Positions 1 through 11,660 of a stretch of 64,000 nt of DNA are shown here, one piece after another. The stretch's first letter is position 1. Each line of letters starts with the position of its first letter. Source of the DNA: Owenia fusiformis (lineage: Eukaryota > Annelida > Polychaeta > Sabellida > Oweniidae); assembly GCA_903813345.2 (NCBI GenBank), contig CAIIXF020000010.1, positions 3,463,169 through 3,527,168 of the forward strand. The letters run 5' to 3'. Under the pieces are notes generated by a model. It was given only the letters and a program-made list of their open reading frames with translations. It did no database searches and was not told the DNA's origin. Both the position numbers and the translations under genes were made by a program.

Positions 1-113
1 ATAAGTGGATCTTTGACTCTATCAAGATGCTTGATAAGTGGATCTATGCCCGGGTATCTTTGGCTCTATCAAGATGCTTGGTTAGTGGATCTTTGACTCA
101 ACAGACATGCTTA
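1..113. repeat. Short tandem repeat at the left edge
   Basis: Three imperfect copies of a unit beginning AGTGGATCT and containing ATCAAGATGCTTG start near 3, 36 and 84. The middle copy carries about 14 extra bases (ATGCCCGGGTATCT region). The array runs off the left edge, so its full length is unknown. It lies in what is probably an intron of the gene whose exons begin at 271. Confidence 0.6.
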
Positions 114-270
114 GTAATTTATTTGATTCTCCACCGAGAGGTCCAATATGTAATGTATTTTTCATTATCCAATCTCAAACACATTTTCCACTCATTTATA
201 CCAAAGTCAGTTTTTATTCGTACCCTCAGGAAAATGAATTAAAAATTGAAATTATTGTATTGCATTTCAG

Positions 271-1823
271 GGAGGTTAAAGAATGCTGAGTGTTACGCCC
301 CTTATGTTACACTAACACGAAAATGCACCAGAGAGTTTGACAACACATACCTCTTTGCTGTCCTGAAAGATGACTTTAAAAAGGCATGCATGTAAGCAAC
401 TATTTATTGTGTCATCATTGTATTGTACTCAGTTTACAATAAAAAACACAGCCGATGTACAAAGAGAAAGCGCCAGTGGACAGCGACCAAAGATGTTTAT
501 ATCAAAAAGATGGCCCAAGATGGTTCAGAGAACCAATCAAAATCCTTGAAGGGTTATGATTAGCTCTTCGGCCATCTTTGATTGTGGTCCAAAAATCGTT
601 AACCCGATTGGTCGGCTATAAATGGTGTGTTGGGAGTAGGTTTGGAGTATAAGCTTGGATTTGTCAATGCAAGGGTTTACGAAAAAGACCGACCCTACCG
701 ACCAGTGTTCAGAGTTCAGTGGTCAGTGTTTTCCACTGGTAGCCTCAAAACTGGGTTTGAAGAAAATGTGTTAAAGACCGACCATATCATGTAGAAGACC
801 GACCATATTTGTAGCCTTAAAATATTAATATTTCGATTTTGAATGTCAATCGTAGGCAACGTTTTTTAACCGATTTTGTTCCTTTCAACGAAAGGCAAGC
901 AAACAAATTTGGCATGACCGTCTCCTCGATTTAATTGTCCTGCATTAGTTTCCTGACCTACCATTAGCCAACCTATCGTTTATACGGGAATCTATCCTAA
1001 TTTTTTACTGAAATCTAACGTACAATTTCGAAATAAAAATGATTTGTTATCGTCATAGCCTACTGAATTCTGAACACGATGTAATATTAAGTGCGTTCTC
1101 TTTTCGGGATTAAAATTGACTAACCATTTCAGTACACCATTAGAAAGCTTTTTACCAGTTGACGTTTAACAGCTCAGAAATCAAACATTACGTTACGACG
1201 CGAACACCGACAACCATTGATTCTCTTGTTTCCGTCTGTTAATTTGTCATATCGTGCACCATGCATCTTGTACGAGTAACATCATATTTTAACAAATTTC
1301 AGGCTACCGTACAAGGTACTATTCTGTACACCTCACATGACAAAAACATTTTATGAAATGTTGATAAATATAACAAAACCAAATTTAACAGGTAAACATT
1401 TTTTCAAGACGTCATTGTGTTCTCAGATCTGGAGAACAAGCCAACTATGCATTGTACCATTTTTTGTGTCAATCATCAGCTTTCAATGACCAAAAAGTGA
1501 TTACACATGCCTACTTATGCATGACAACCAATCAAATCCTTTCAAATTTCAGGTCTGCTGTTACTTTAATGGAGTGTTTCCATGACAACAAGCTCAAGAT
1601 AACCGCTGATTGTGGCCGAAACGCTAGCTCCGAATATCATCAGAATTTCGTACCGAATGTCTTTACACTGGGGATACGAAGGGGAATCATGAAACATTGC
1701 ATGGTGTCCATACCAGAACAATTGTACCAAGAGTTCATTATACAAAATGAAAACAATTCTTCGAACAGAGTAGTTTGTGGAATTCTTACATTCTTTACTA
1801 TATATGTCAGCCTATTCTTGTGA
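271..1823 (+). CDS. 3' end of an unrecognised cysteine-containing protein (two exons: 271-391, 1553-1823)
   Basis: Two exons can be joined. The first follows a TTGCATTTCAG acceptor and ends at a GTAAGC donor (exon 271-391, entering with two bases of a split codon and leaving with two). The second follows AAATTTCAG at 1551-1552 and ends at TGA 1821-1823. The phases match: AT plus G makes Met. The encoded tail is about 130 residues with several Cys (in AECYAP, RKCTREF, KKACM, MECFHD, ADCGRN, KHCMVS). Possible N-glycosylation sites are NAS and NSS. The end is a hydrophobic stretch (GILTFFTIYVSLFL) with no basic residues after it, as in a GPI-attachment signal or a terminal membrane anchor. This suggests an extracellular, surface-anchored protein. 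I do not recognise the family. Upstream exons, including any signal peptide, lie outside the window. The intron 392-1552 shows nothing I can name. Confidence 0.55.
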
Positions 1824-2389
1824 TTCAATATTTATCGACACATACCATTATATATTTTTACAAAAATGATAATATGCTCATACTAATATTTTTATTCATT
1901 GATATAAAAAAAAATGTTATAAATTAAATTATTAGACTCCAGATGAAATCTGGAGTCTATTGTTTTCGTCAGTTTTCTTATTATTCTTTTTCTTCTTCTT
2001 CTTCTTATTAGACTCCAGATGAAAATCTGGAGTCTATTGCTTTCGTCAGTTTTCTTTATTATTATTATTATTCTTTCAGAATCTTCCTCCTTCCCAGATT
2101 TCTCACCAACTAAAAGAATTTACTTTAAGCTGCTTACATGATCAACTAGGGGCAGTTCCTGGGATGATGGGAAATTAGGTCAAATTTTTATCTAGGTCAA
2201 GGGTCAAGAACTAGGTCAAATCAAGGTCAAACCAACATTCTGTCAATTATCTTCGTTGTTGTTTGTCGTAACTACTTCATCTTAGTTTCTACATGTAGCT
2301 TAGAAAAAAACAAATCGAGAGTGTGCCATCCGTTTTTTGATTACTCTTCGCGATTTTGAGATATGGCGTCCTGAAAGTAGGTCAAAACC

Positions 2390-4560
2390 AAAAAGTTCTC
2401 CAAATTTAACATATGAGCTATGAAATAAGGGTAGAATTTTCTCAGGAATCCGAATCTGCAAACCAAATTTTGATCCGACTTCCCGTTCGGAAGTTATGGC
2501 GTTTTGAAAGCTCAAAAATCGCTAAATTTGGTGCCCATGTTAAGTCAATGAGAAAAAAGATTTTTTTGAAGTGAAAAATACGAAATATAGACTGAGTTCA
2601 GCTAAATATAATGAAAGCTTTTAAAAGAAGGGGACCTCATAAGCCATCTAGCTTCAAAATTTGGACACCAAAATGCCTAGGTCAAAATCTAGGTCAAATT
2701 CAAAGTTTTTCCTTATTTTTGCGATTCTGACACAACAGATTAATTATATTCTTCGAAATTTTGTATACATGTAGCTAAGAGTCTGCTAATAGTGTTAGCC
2801 TTTTGCCGTCAGAAAGTATTTTGCCCCATTTTTGAGATATGGTGTCCGAAAAGTAGGTCAAAATAAAAAATTCTCAAAATTTGACGTTTGAGTTATGAAT
2901 TAAATATAGAATTTTCTCAGGAATCCGAATTTGCAAACCAAATTTCGATCCGACTTCCGGTTTGGAAGTTATGGCGTGTCCAAAAAGTAGGTCAAAATAA
3001 AAAATTTCCAAATTTAACGTATGAGCTATGAATTAAAGATAGAATTTTCTCAGGAATCCGAATCTGCAAACCAAATTTCGATCCGACTTCCGGTTCGGAA
3101 GTTATGGCGTTTTGAAAGCTCAAAAATCGCTAAATTTGGTGCCCCATGTTATGTCAATGGGAAAAAATATTTTTTTGAAGTGTAAAATACGAGATATAGA
3201 CTAAGTACAGCTAAACATAATGGAAGCCCATAAAAGAAGGGGACCTCAAAACCTTCTAATCTTGAAAATTTGGACAACAAAATGCCTAGGTCAAAATCTA
3301 GGTCAAATTCGAAGCTTTTCCTTATTTTTGCGATTCTGACACTACACTTTAATTATATTCTTCGAAATTGTGTATACATGTAGCCAAGAGTGTGCTAATA
3401 GTGTTAGCCTTTTGCCGTCAAAAAGTATTTTGACCCACTTTTGAGATATGGTGTCCCAAAAGTAGGTCAAAATAAAAAAATCTTCAAATGTAACGTATGA
3501 GTTATTAATAAGGGGTAGAATTTTATCAGGAATCCGAATCTGCAAATCAAATTTTGATTCGACCTCCTGTTCGGAAGTTATGGTGTTTTGAAAGCTCAAA
3601 AATCGCTAAATTTGCTGCCCCATGTTATGTCAATGGGAAAAAAGATTTTTTTGAAGTGTAAAATACGAGATATAGACTGAGTACAGCTTAATATAATGAA
3701 AGCCTATTAAAGAAGGGGCCCTCGAAGGCTACTTAGCTCCAAAATTTGGACACCAAAATGCCTAGGTCAAAATCTAGGTCAAATTTATAGTTTTCCCTTA
3801 TTTTTGCGATTCTGACACTATATTTAAATGATTTGCTTTAAAATTTTGTATACAGGTAGCAAAGAGTAGGCTAATAGTGTTAGCGTTTTGCCGTCAGAAA
3901 GTATTTTGACCCACTTTTGAGATATGGTGTCCGAAAAGTAGGCCAAAGTTAAAAGTTTTCCAAATTTAACGTATGAGTTATGAATTAAGGGTAGAATTTT
4001 CTCAGAAATCTAGATCTGCAAACCAAATTTCGATCCGACTACTTGTTCTGAAGTTATGGCGTTTTGAAATCTCAAAAATCGCTAAATTTGGTGCCCAATG
4101 TTAAATCAATGGGACCGAATAATTTTTTGAAGTATAAAAATACGAGATATAGAATGAGTACAGCTAAACATAATGAAAGCCCATAGAAGAAGGGGACCTC
4201 AAAAGCTACTTTCCTTCAAAGTTTGGACACCAAAATACCTATTTCAAAATCTAGGTCAAATTCATAGTTTTTTTTATTTTGCGATTCTGACACTACACTT
4301 CAATGATATTCTCCGAAATTTTGTAAACTTGTAGCAAAGAGTGTGCTAATAATGTTAACATTTTGCCGTCAATAAGTTTTTGACCCACTTTTGAGATATG
4401 GTGTCCGAAATGTAGGTCAAAATAAAAAGTTCTCCAATTTTAAAGTATGAGTTATGAATTAGGGGTAGAATTTCCTCAGGAATCTGGATCTGAAATTAAA
4501 ATTGCAATCCGACCCCCGGTTTAGATTCTACGTCATTTTGAAGTTGAAATTCGCACTTGC
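2390..4560 (+). repeat. Satellite array, unit about 480 bp, inside Helitron-like copy 1
   Basis: Landmark segments recur. TCAGGAATCCGAATCTGCAA-type sequence followed by GATCCGACTTCCGGTTCGGA appears near 2440, 2920, 3050, 3530 and 4000. The phrase GCTAAATTTGGTGCCC (or close variants) occurs near 2523, 3131, 3606 and 4083, giving a spacing of about 475-480 bp. One unit is lengthened by an extra ~115-130 bp partial duplication (2910-3040 versus 3040-3110). Units contain many TAGGTCAAA motifs. All frames are interrupted, so this is non-coding satellite. Confidence 0.75.
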
Positions 4561-4611
4561 CAGTATTCACGATGCAGATTGATCAAATATACTTTCAAAA
4601 ATTCCTGCATA

Positions 4612-4830
4612 CCCTACTTTACCTCTCTACCTACTCAGCTACTTATTTGACTACTTACTCAATTACTTAATTAGTTATTACTTCCTTAGCAACTTACTCA
4701 GCTACTAACTCAGGTACTTACTCAGCTACCTACTCAGCTTTTTACTCAGTTACTTACTCAGCTACTTACTCAACTACTACTAAGGTACTTACTCAGCTAA
4801 TTACTCAGTTACTTACTCAGCTCTTTACTG
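4612..4830 (+). repeat. ACTTACTCAGCT minisatellite
   Basis: About 18 imperfect 12-bp units (ACTTACTCAGCT, CTACTTACTCAG and variants). It sits directly before the 3' hairpin of Helitron-like copy 1. In copy 2 the equivalent place holds a CCTATCC-type repeat, so this slot appears free to vary between copies. Confidence 0.8.
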
Positions 4831-4904
4831 ATCTATCTAGGTCAAATAAATCTGGAGTCTTAAATTGAACTTGTTCAATTTCACAAATCTAGTTATTATT
4901 ATTC

Positions 4905-6295
4905 TAAGCAAGTTTTCTCAATAACCGTAAGGTTTTCAGTAAAGTCAGTCATTTGGTCAATTTAGGTCCAGAATCTAGTTCCTCGGAAATCGGGTCAAAT
5001 TTTTTATCTAGGTCAAAGGTCAAGAATTAGGTCAAATCCAGTACTTTGTCACTTTTTTCGATTTTCTCGGTCGTCCTTCAATATTTTCGATCCGTTTTTT
5101 TTTCATTGTGTTCCTTATAAAAAAGTAGGAAACCTAGGGTCGATTTAGTTTTTTGATATCTCAAACCGATTTCGAGATATCAGTGTCCGAAAACGAGGTC
5201 CAAAAAAAAGTTCTCCGAATCAAATGTCCAGGATATTATTCTTATAGGAAATTTTCTCAGGATTCCGAATCTGAAAACAAAATTTGGATCTGACTTCCGG
5301 TTCGGAAGTAATGGCGTTTTGAAAACCCAAAAATCGCTAAATTTGGTGCCCATGTTAAGTCAATGGGAAAAAATATTTTTTTGAAGTGAAAAATACGGAA
5401 TATAGACTGAGTTCAGCTTCATATAATCAAAACCTTTGAAAGAAGGGGACCTCAAAAGCCATCTAGCTTCACAATTTTGACACCGAAATGCCTAGGTCAA
5501 AATCTAGGTCAAATTCATAGGTTTTTCTTATTTTTTCGATTCTGACACTACACTTTAATTATATTCTTCGAAATTGTGTATACATGTAGCCAAGAATATG
5601 CTAATAGTGTTAGCCTTTTGCCGTCAGAAAGTATTTTGACCCACTTTTGAGATATGGTGTCCGAAAAGTAGGTCAAAATAAAAAATTCTCCAAATTGAAT
5701 ATATGAGTTATGAATTAAGGGTAGAATTCTGTCAGGAATCCGAATCTGCAAACCAAATGTCGATCCGACTTCCGGTTCGGAAGTTATGGCGTGTCCGAGA
5801 AGTAGGTCAAAATATAAAATTAACGTATGAGCTATGAATTAGGGGTAGAATTTTGTTAGGAATCCGAATCTGCAAACCAAATTTCGATCCGACTTCCGGT
5901 TCGGAAGTGATAGCGTTTTGAAATTTCGAGAAAAATCGATCTGATGGTATCCTGATAGAAAGTCAAGAGGAGAGAAGAAAATATTGAAAAATTCATCCAT
6001 CCTTCCTATCTCATCCTACCCTACCCTATCCTTCCTATCTATCCTTCCTTCATATCTTTTCCTTCCTATCCTATCCTATCCTTTCTTCCTATTCTATTCT
6101 ATCCTATCCTTCTTTCTTATTCTATCCTATCGTTCTTTCCTATTGTAACCTATCCTACCTTCCTATTTTATTTATCCATCTCTTTCTAGATGACTCAGCT
6201 TATTTTGGATGACTCGGCTTATTCTGGATGACTCGGCTAAAAAAACTCTAGATCTGGAGTCTGAAATTGAACTTCGTTCAATTTCCAAAATCTAG
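4905..6295 (+). mobile_element. Helitron/HINE-like element, copy 2 (5'-truncated)
   Basis: It shares satellite units with copy 1 (near 5180-5940), then a CCTATCC simple-repeat tract (about 6000-6170), then GGATGACTCGGCTTATT repeats. The 3' end is the 10-bp-stem hairpin GAAATTGAACTTCGTTCAATTTC followed by CTAG at 6292-6295. No TCTGGAGTC-type 5' end is visible to the left, so the copy is truncated or fused to copy 1. Its last ~360 bases recur inverted at 52806-53150. Confidence 0.5.
6000..6172 (+). repeat. CCTATCC-type simple repeat
   Basis: Degenerate CCTATCCTAT/CCTTCCTAT repeat just ahead of the 3' hairpin of Helitron-like copy 2. The same composition, reverse-complemented, occurs at about 52920-53080 in the third copy. 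Confidence 0.8.
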
Positions 6296-6343
6296 TTATA
6301 CTAATTATTGATTCTAATGGAGGGAAATATCGTTATAATGTAA

Positions 6344-6547
6344 ACCTCCCTCTGTAAATTAAACATACAATGGGGATGGTTTCCCATCAAAACTATCAAC
6401 CACATGAACGAGAAAGCACTGGTGCTTCGCAACCGAATATATTTAAAACACGAAGATGGCCGAAGACGTTTCAAGGAACGAATTGCGTTTCACAAATCTT
6501 TACACCCACGTGTAAATCTTTGGTCCCTTTTATCGGACCCTTTTTGA
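6344..6547 (+). other. Short open frame, possibly an exon or retroelement remnant
   Basis: A 67-codon frame (stop to stop) reads with balanced composition, including WGWFPIKTINHMNEKALV and later LHPRVNLWSLLSDPF before TGA at 6545-6547. An overlapping frame from ATG 6370 to 6597 is also open. I could not identify a convincing splice acceptor and do not recognise the peptide. It may be a terminal exon or mobile-element debris. Confidence 0.2.
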
Positions 6548-6599
6548 TGTATCCTAGTTTGAATAAATGTATGAGCTTAGTAACTCGTATTATATAAAA

Positions 6600-7190
6600 A
6601 TTAAATGCCTTGATTGTTTGCCATTATTGTTGTACTGGTTATTATTATTATATCTTTATTTCATATCCATATTATTCATGGATCATTTTCAACGTACATA
6701 TTAATAAAATTGCATAAAAATTGCACGCAAAGTTTTTACAAAAAGTAATTATTTTACATCATATATACATTTATGTTGAGCAGTAAGCTCTTATGGCTCA
6801 TATTACTATCATTTTTCATGTTGTAATAATTCATTGTGCGCTACCTTTGAAACAATACAGAAGTTTATCATTACCATAGGATTAATCTTTATAATGGTGA
6901 AGGGACGATATGTTACAACTAGACATAGGAAAAGACTCCAAATGAAAGACGGACAAACAAACAGACGGACGAACGGACGGCTTCTCAATATTCCTATCAA
7001 ACTTCGTAAATAGAAAATAAGATGGGTGTAATCAATTCCAGTATGGAGTGCTCTATAAACCCAGCAAAAGAACAATCAGTCGAATGTAAGTTTCTTGGTG
7101 CTATGTACAGGGATGAGTAGCTACGAGTGCATTTCCAGAAAGCGTGTAAACCTTTGAATATACTTTGTTAATTTTAATATGTTTACCAGT
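6600..7190. other. Non-genic stretch
   Basis: AT-rich sequence with no credible exon. The only structure is a short ACGGACGG/ACAAACAGACGG simple repeat at about 6948-6981. Confidence 0.5.
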
Positions 7191-7194
7191 GTTT

Positions 7195-7925
7195 TCACTT
7201 GGGTTTGTTATGTCACCACCAAAAAGTGTTGTGTTGGTCTCCGTTGTTTTGACGGCGGTTTGTGGATGGCGGTTGGCGGTTGGCGTCTGTAACAAATTCT
7301 TACAACTTCAAATAACTTAACAAATACTGTTTAGATTGACTTCAATTTTTTTTCAAAAGTTTTCAGAAGTTCAAATCTGACTTTATATTTAAGATTTGAC
7401 CTTCAGTGACCTTCTCAAGGTCAAAAAGGTCAAAAGGGTATTTTTTCAAGTTGCTTCAAATTGATCAATTCTTTTTCAAAATCATCTGCAAGCTATCAGA
7501 AGTTCAAATCTGACTCAAGATTTGAGATTTGACCTTCAACGACCTTCTCAAGGTAAAACAGGTCAAAATGTCTTTTTTCAACTTGCTTCAAATTGACCAA
7601 TTTTTTTTCAAAATTAACTATTCTCAGAAGTTCACATCTGGCTATAAATTTGACCTTCAATGACATTCTCAAGGTCAAAAGAGATGTGACCTTCAATGAC
7701 CTTCTCAAGCTCAAAAAGATATTTTTTCATTTTGCTTTAAATTGACCGATTCTTTTTTCAAAATCATCTACAACTCCTCAGAAGTTCACATCTGAATTTA
7801 GATTTGAGATTTCACCTTCAATGACCTTCTCAGGTCGTTTTTCAACTTGCTTCAAATTGACCAGTTTATTTTTTCAAAATCATCTATCTACAAGTTCTCA
7901 GAAATTCAAAGCTGACTTAAGATTG
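7195..7925 (-). mobile_element. Array-bearing non-autonomous element, copy A (inverted relative to 32.7-34.6 kb)
   Basis: It starts with TTATGTCACCACCAAAAAGTG, then a GC-rich stretch with repeated GGCGGTTGGCGTC sequence ending CTGTAACAAATTC, then a tandem array of about five ~120-140 bp units (CTTCTCAAGGTCAAA, TTGCTTCAAATTGACC, CAGAAGTTCAAATCTGAC). The same order of parts is found reverse-complemented at 32705-34570. Related end fragments lie at 19668-19735 and 30965-31087. No coding capacity was seen. It belongs to a multi-copy family built round a satellite. Confidence 0.65.
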
Positions 7926-7926
7926 A

Positions 7927-8109
7927 ACTCATAATATTATTCCTGATGAATCTGGTGATGAAGAAGAAGATGATTTGCCTGCCATTCCGAAGATTGTAGA
8001 AATGTATGAGGCCCCGTTTGACATCCGCCATGAAAAACCGCAACAACAAAAACACAGGGGTCCAACTATAAACGAAAAACTATCAACACCTACTAGATGT
8101 TTGAAAATC
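7927..8109 (+). other. Open frame with acidic run, probably mobile-element or lost exon fragment
   Basis: After TGA at 7924-7926 the frame is open and reads with plausible composition, including PDESGDEEEDDLPAIPK followed by a His/Gln/Lys-rich part. From about 8110 it runs into a TIR element, so the predicted C-terminus (to TGA 8245-8247) is not real coding. The acidic N-terminal style resembles transposase N-termini, but no catalytic motif is present and no family can be assigned. Confidence 0.25.
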
Positions 8110-8281
8110 AAGGATTTTGGGTCTCATACTGCACCGTTTTTCTTCAAACTTGTTCTATTCATAACTCTGTTATACTCTGTTAGTTCTTGTCTTCAACATA
8201 TTCCAAGACACTGCATGGGCATTCGGCTTTTAATGGAACAAGACTGATGTAAAACAGTGCAGTATCAGACTCACAATCCTT
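8110..8281. mobile_element. 172-bp MITE with ~50-bp terminal inverted repeats
   Basis: The left end AAGGATTTTGGGTCTCATACTGCACC... is mirrored by ...GTGCAGTATCAGACTCACAATCCTT at the right. The arms (about 45-50 bp each) include TTCTTCAAACTTGTTC on one side and GAACAAGACTGATGTAAAA on the other. A single diverged end of the same family (GTGCAGTATGAGACTCGTAATCCTT) occurs at 38911-38935. Confidence 0.65.
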
Positions 8282-8463
8282 CTAAAATTCAAATTAACGG
8301 TCGTAGTTGGCTCCGCGTGAAACTGAAGGAGGCTAGGCAGAGTAGGCAACAGATATTATAAAATGGAAATTTGAAAGCCGAATGTGTACAATATATCGAT
8401 CTTTTGAAATCGTCTTGCGAGCTTTTTTACAGCAAATGACAGAAAAGATGACCTAAAACCTGT

Positions 8464-8757
8464 TTCCAAAGGTACATTACCCATCAAAACCCTACGGCAG
8501 ACACAAGTCGACCGTAAGCCCGACGCGTGGCCGCCGTGGAACCTTTCTGCGGTCTGGCTACGACTTGTTGATTTCTACGGGGACCGCAGAAATGAAAAAA
8601 TATTATAACTCCGAGTTATAATTTCTACACCTTCTCTGCGGCCTGTAAAAATCTGCATACGCTGTACGGGGACCGCAGAAATTCACTGATTTAATTGATC
8701 CGCGGTCGACTCACGGCCGCCGTACGACAAATGTGACTGGGGTGTAAAGCAGAAGAT
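8464..8757. repeat. GC-rich dispersed repeat, copy 1 (ends AAATGTGACTGGGGTGT)
   Basis: Contains CGGGGACCGCAGAAAT twice, ATTATAACTCCGAGTTATAAT (palindrome) and CGGCCGCCGTACG, and ends ACAAATGTGACTGGGGTGTAA. Inverted and rearranged matching parts occur at 41962-42291, where the CTCGGAGTTATAATA palindrome and the same ending AAATGTGACTGGGGTGTTA recur. Probably a DNA-transposon derivative; the superfamily is unknown. Confidence 0.55.
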
Positions 8758-10070
8758 GCTTTCGCTGGATTCTGACGTTCGCACACAGCATTCGTGTGCG
8801 AACATTGGTTTCGATTATTGGAGTTTCAAAACGTTATGACAACTTTTCTGTTTTTCACGTTGTATGACACAAAAAACCTGACATAATCCACATTTAAAAT
8901 CCAAAAGTTCATGGCAGAGTGTAACAATTCAATGAAAACGGAGCAACCGTTACTTACCACCACGATTTTAAAGGATACATTTACAACTTACTGTAAATGT
9001 ATCATGATACTTATTGGAATAGCACAATCATGGCAATTAGTATGTCATGATATCCTGTCTCAATAACTCGTTTCATTTAGTTAATTAGTTTGGCAATTCA
9101 CAGACATTAGGCTTAATACTCGTGACATAATAACTTCGTATCTAAAAAGTGTGACGCATCGCGTGAAAATGTCCTTATCTTAATAAGCTATTTACAAAAC
9201 TGCCAAAACTAAATGGTTCTAAATCTATTTGGCAGATATCCACGAGTAAGTGCATGTTGAAGATTTAATAACATCACCTGTGATAAGATCAACCTTTAAA
9301 TGAATAAAAATAATACTAGGAGCTATTAATGTAGAAATAATACATTGTGAGTACACTGGCATTTTCAACACACATGTATGAATGCTAACTTTTTTGAGGG
9401 GAGTGTACCCGGGGGGAGTGTATTTGTGTTCTCCATAATGAAGCCTATAGAACGTCGTCAGTCTCAATATTTGAAACAAAAAAATAGTCAGCAGTTTTTA
9501 ACCCGATCTGGTTAACATGACTGCTTTAACACAAAATGTCGGGTTAACATGGCCTATGGCCCTGCGTTCTTCACATCCAGAGCTGTAAGGGCCGTCGAAC
9601 CACCGAACCATCACCACCTGTTTGTTACATTTATACACATAATCAATATATAACAGTTAAGTACCTGACTTATAGACACTGGGTGCAAAGGAACCGACTG
9701 TAGGAAGAAACTGGGGAGCTATAAAACAAGCAGATCGTAAGTTGATACTTGTAATTTCTATATTTTGATTTCATAAAAAGTAGGATACGCCGTTTAACAG
9801 TCTTTATGAATGATTATACATACAGGTAAGCTTTTCTTTCCAAAATATATTGATACATGTTTTTTCTTTCCGTAATATGCTTGATCATGGAATCAAAATA
9901 TGTGATCAAACGTATACAAACCTGGAAGAGTTCTGCTCAGATGAAATGAGCTTGTCATAAGCAGCTCATTTACAAGTATGTAGGCTTTTGTCACTTATAA
10001 ATATTCATGACTTGATATGATCATAAATTACAGAACGTATGCAATAAAACGCGACTCCCGCCGTGTCAGA
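8758..10070. other. Non-genic stretch
   Basis: No convincing exon on either strand. A 15-base word CCGATCTGGTTAACA at about 9504 is shared with the element at 29.3-30.6 kb, followed by a second GGGTTAACATG. Otherwise AT-rich unique-looking sequence. Confidence 0.4.
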
Positions 10071-10072
10071 CA

Positions 10073-10345
10073 TTATTCAATAAATTAATGTCATTCAATT
10101 AATTCTCTTATCTCTAGTTATGTAATCACGATCATTCAATAATATAATAAACAACGTGTAACCTATTTGTATTTCATTTGTAAAACTATAAGTAATGAAT
10201 ATAATATAATGAAAATTGATTAATTAACTGAAGTAAATGGTTATGAAATCATGATCATTAATTAACATTACCGACGTACAACATTTCATTGTAATTTATT
10301 ACTGAAATAAACGCAGTGCAACTAAAACTGATTTATTGAATAATG
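10073..10345. mobile_element. Probable AT-rich MITE with ATTATTCAATAAAT ends
   Basis: ATTATTCAATAAAT near 10073 is mirrored by ATTTATTGAATAAT near 10332, bounding about 270 bp of AT-rich DNA with further weak internal symmetry (TTAATTAACT, ATCATGATCATT). No coding capacity. The target duplication is not resolvable. Confidence 0.35.
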
Positions 10346-11658
10346 CAAGAATTTAAAGATGACTTCGATCGACATTCACTGTAGAATATATGATATAAAT
10401 GTATGAAATATTGTGCATTTTACAAAAAAATCAGTTTATTCTGTTAACTATATGAGTTAAAATTTTTTAATTGTATAAAAGTATGAGAATTTGAATTTGA
10501 GAGGACATTGAAAATAGGAAATCGATGGTAAATTGGAAAATATTTCATACATGAGAAACAACGTGTATTCCTCTAAAACCTGGAGAGTAGCACCATTTTT
10601 AAGATATATTTATTTAGAATGTTATAATGACTTATTGTTCCTTTAAGAATTTTAATAAGTGACAGTCTTGTCTCCAATTATTCCAAGAGCAGGGCCAAAT
10701 TTTTCTCGACGCATGCACTGTTAGGATTCTTTCAAAAAGTTTATTGCTAAAACTAGGAAAGGAGAATTTAACAGCGGAGTTGTTTTTTGCGGCTAGAAAT
10801 ACAAAACAGGGATGATCGCACATTTTTCCGCCATCTTGTTTCTGAACTAGAAGTCATCGGAACTGCAGTAGCCCCAGCATCTTGTTCTGATTGCAAGCTT
10901 TAGGAGGGAAATCTGATCTCTGTATATTAATATAGATGTTATTTCTGGTGGCCTTAATTATGGTACATGTATGCCTGTATATGTATTCAAGGCTGTTGCA
11001 CCTGTTGTACGTCAGGTAAATATCACATTTCCTCAAAACTGCAGATCGTACGTAATACACGATTGCTAGGTACTAGGGAACAGATAATTGTTTCGATATT
11101 CTCTTGGAGTATTATTTTATTGCATTTCCCATTGACTCTCTCTGCCGAAATAATTGATTATTTGAAAATGTGTTCTAAATAAAAGTAAGTGTATGGTTTA
11201 CAATCAACAAGTACCAATACAAGTCCGATAATTTAAAGCCAGCGACCTTGTAATTTTTTCATTGAAATGCCGTTAATGGACTTGCCATTATAGGAAAAAT
11301 TTTGCAGTTTTTTCAACAGAATTTCCCTTCAATAAAATGGCCAAAATCCCCCCAAAACATTTAATTTTAGGACTTGTGTGGAATTTTTATGCAGAGACAC
11401 GATAAAAGTATTAAACCTACAGTAGATGGGAATTAATTCCATGATTTTAAAAGTATGATTAGGATTGCCCACTCACGGTTGAATCGTAATTGATCATTGT
11501 AATTCTTATCAAGTGTAAGTACCTGGTTTCTCAATATTCACACACTCACAAATTCCCAAAAACTATTAATTTACTCGATTCGCTTTAAGAAATTGCTAAA
11601 CAAAGAGAGTATCACTCCTTCACGAAGTTTATGTTCAAGGACTCTTATTAAAACTGAA
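10346..11658. other. Non-genic stretch
   Basis: Only short frames without splice or codon support. No repeat was recognised. Confidence 0.4.
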
Positions 11659-11660
11659 TA

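Larger units (their letters stand above)
1949..4892 (+). mobile_element. Helitron/HINE-like non-autonomous element, copy 1
   Basis: The left end carries the hairpin GACTCCAGATGAAATCTGGAGTC at 1934-1956 (also repeated near 2010-2036), so a 5' terminus reading A|TCTGGAGTC is possible. The right end has the hairpin AAATTGAACTTGTTCAATTT followed about ten bases later by CTAG and then T (CTAG at 4889-4892). A TC start, a 3' hairpin, CTRR and insertion between A and T are the marks of Helitrons. A central satellite and a simple-repeat block just before the 3' hairpin match the layout of Helentron-associated elements (HINEs). No Rep/helicase coding sequence is present. The assignment is an inference from termini; two related copies in the window support the 3' end. 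Confidence 0.5.

Noticed and set aside
3342-5751. Similar minus-strand frames of 67-85 codons
   Set aside because: They repeat because the satellite repeats; each copy is broken at different places.
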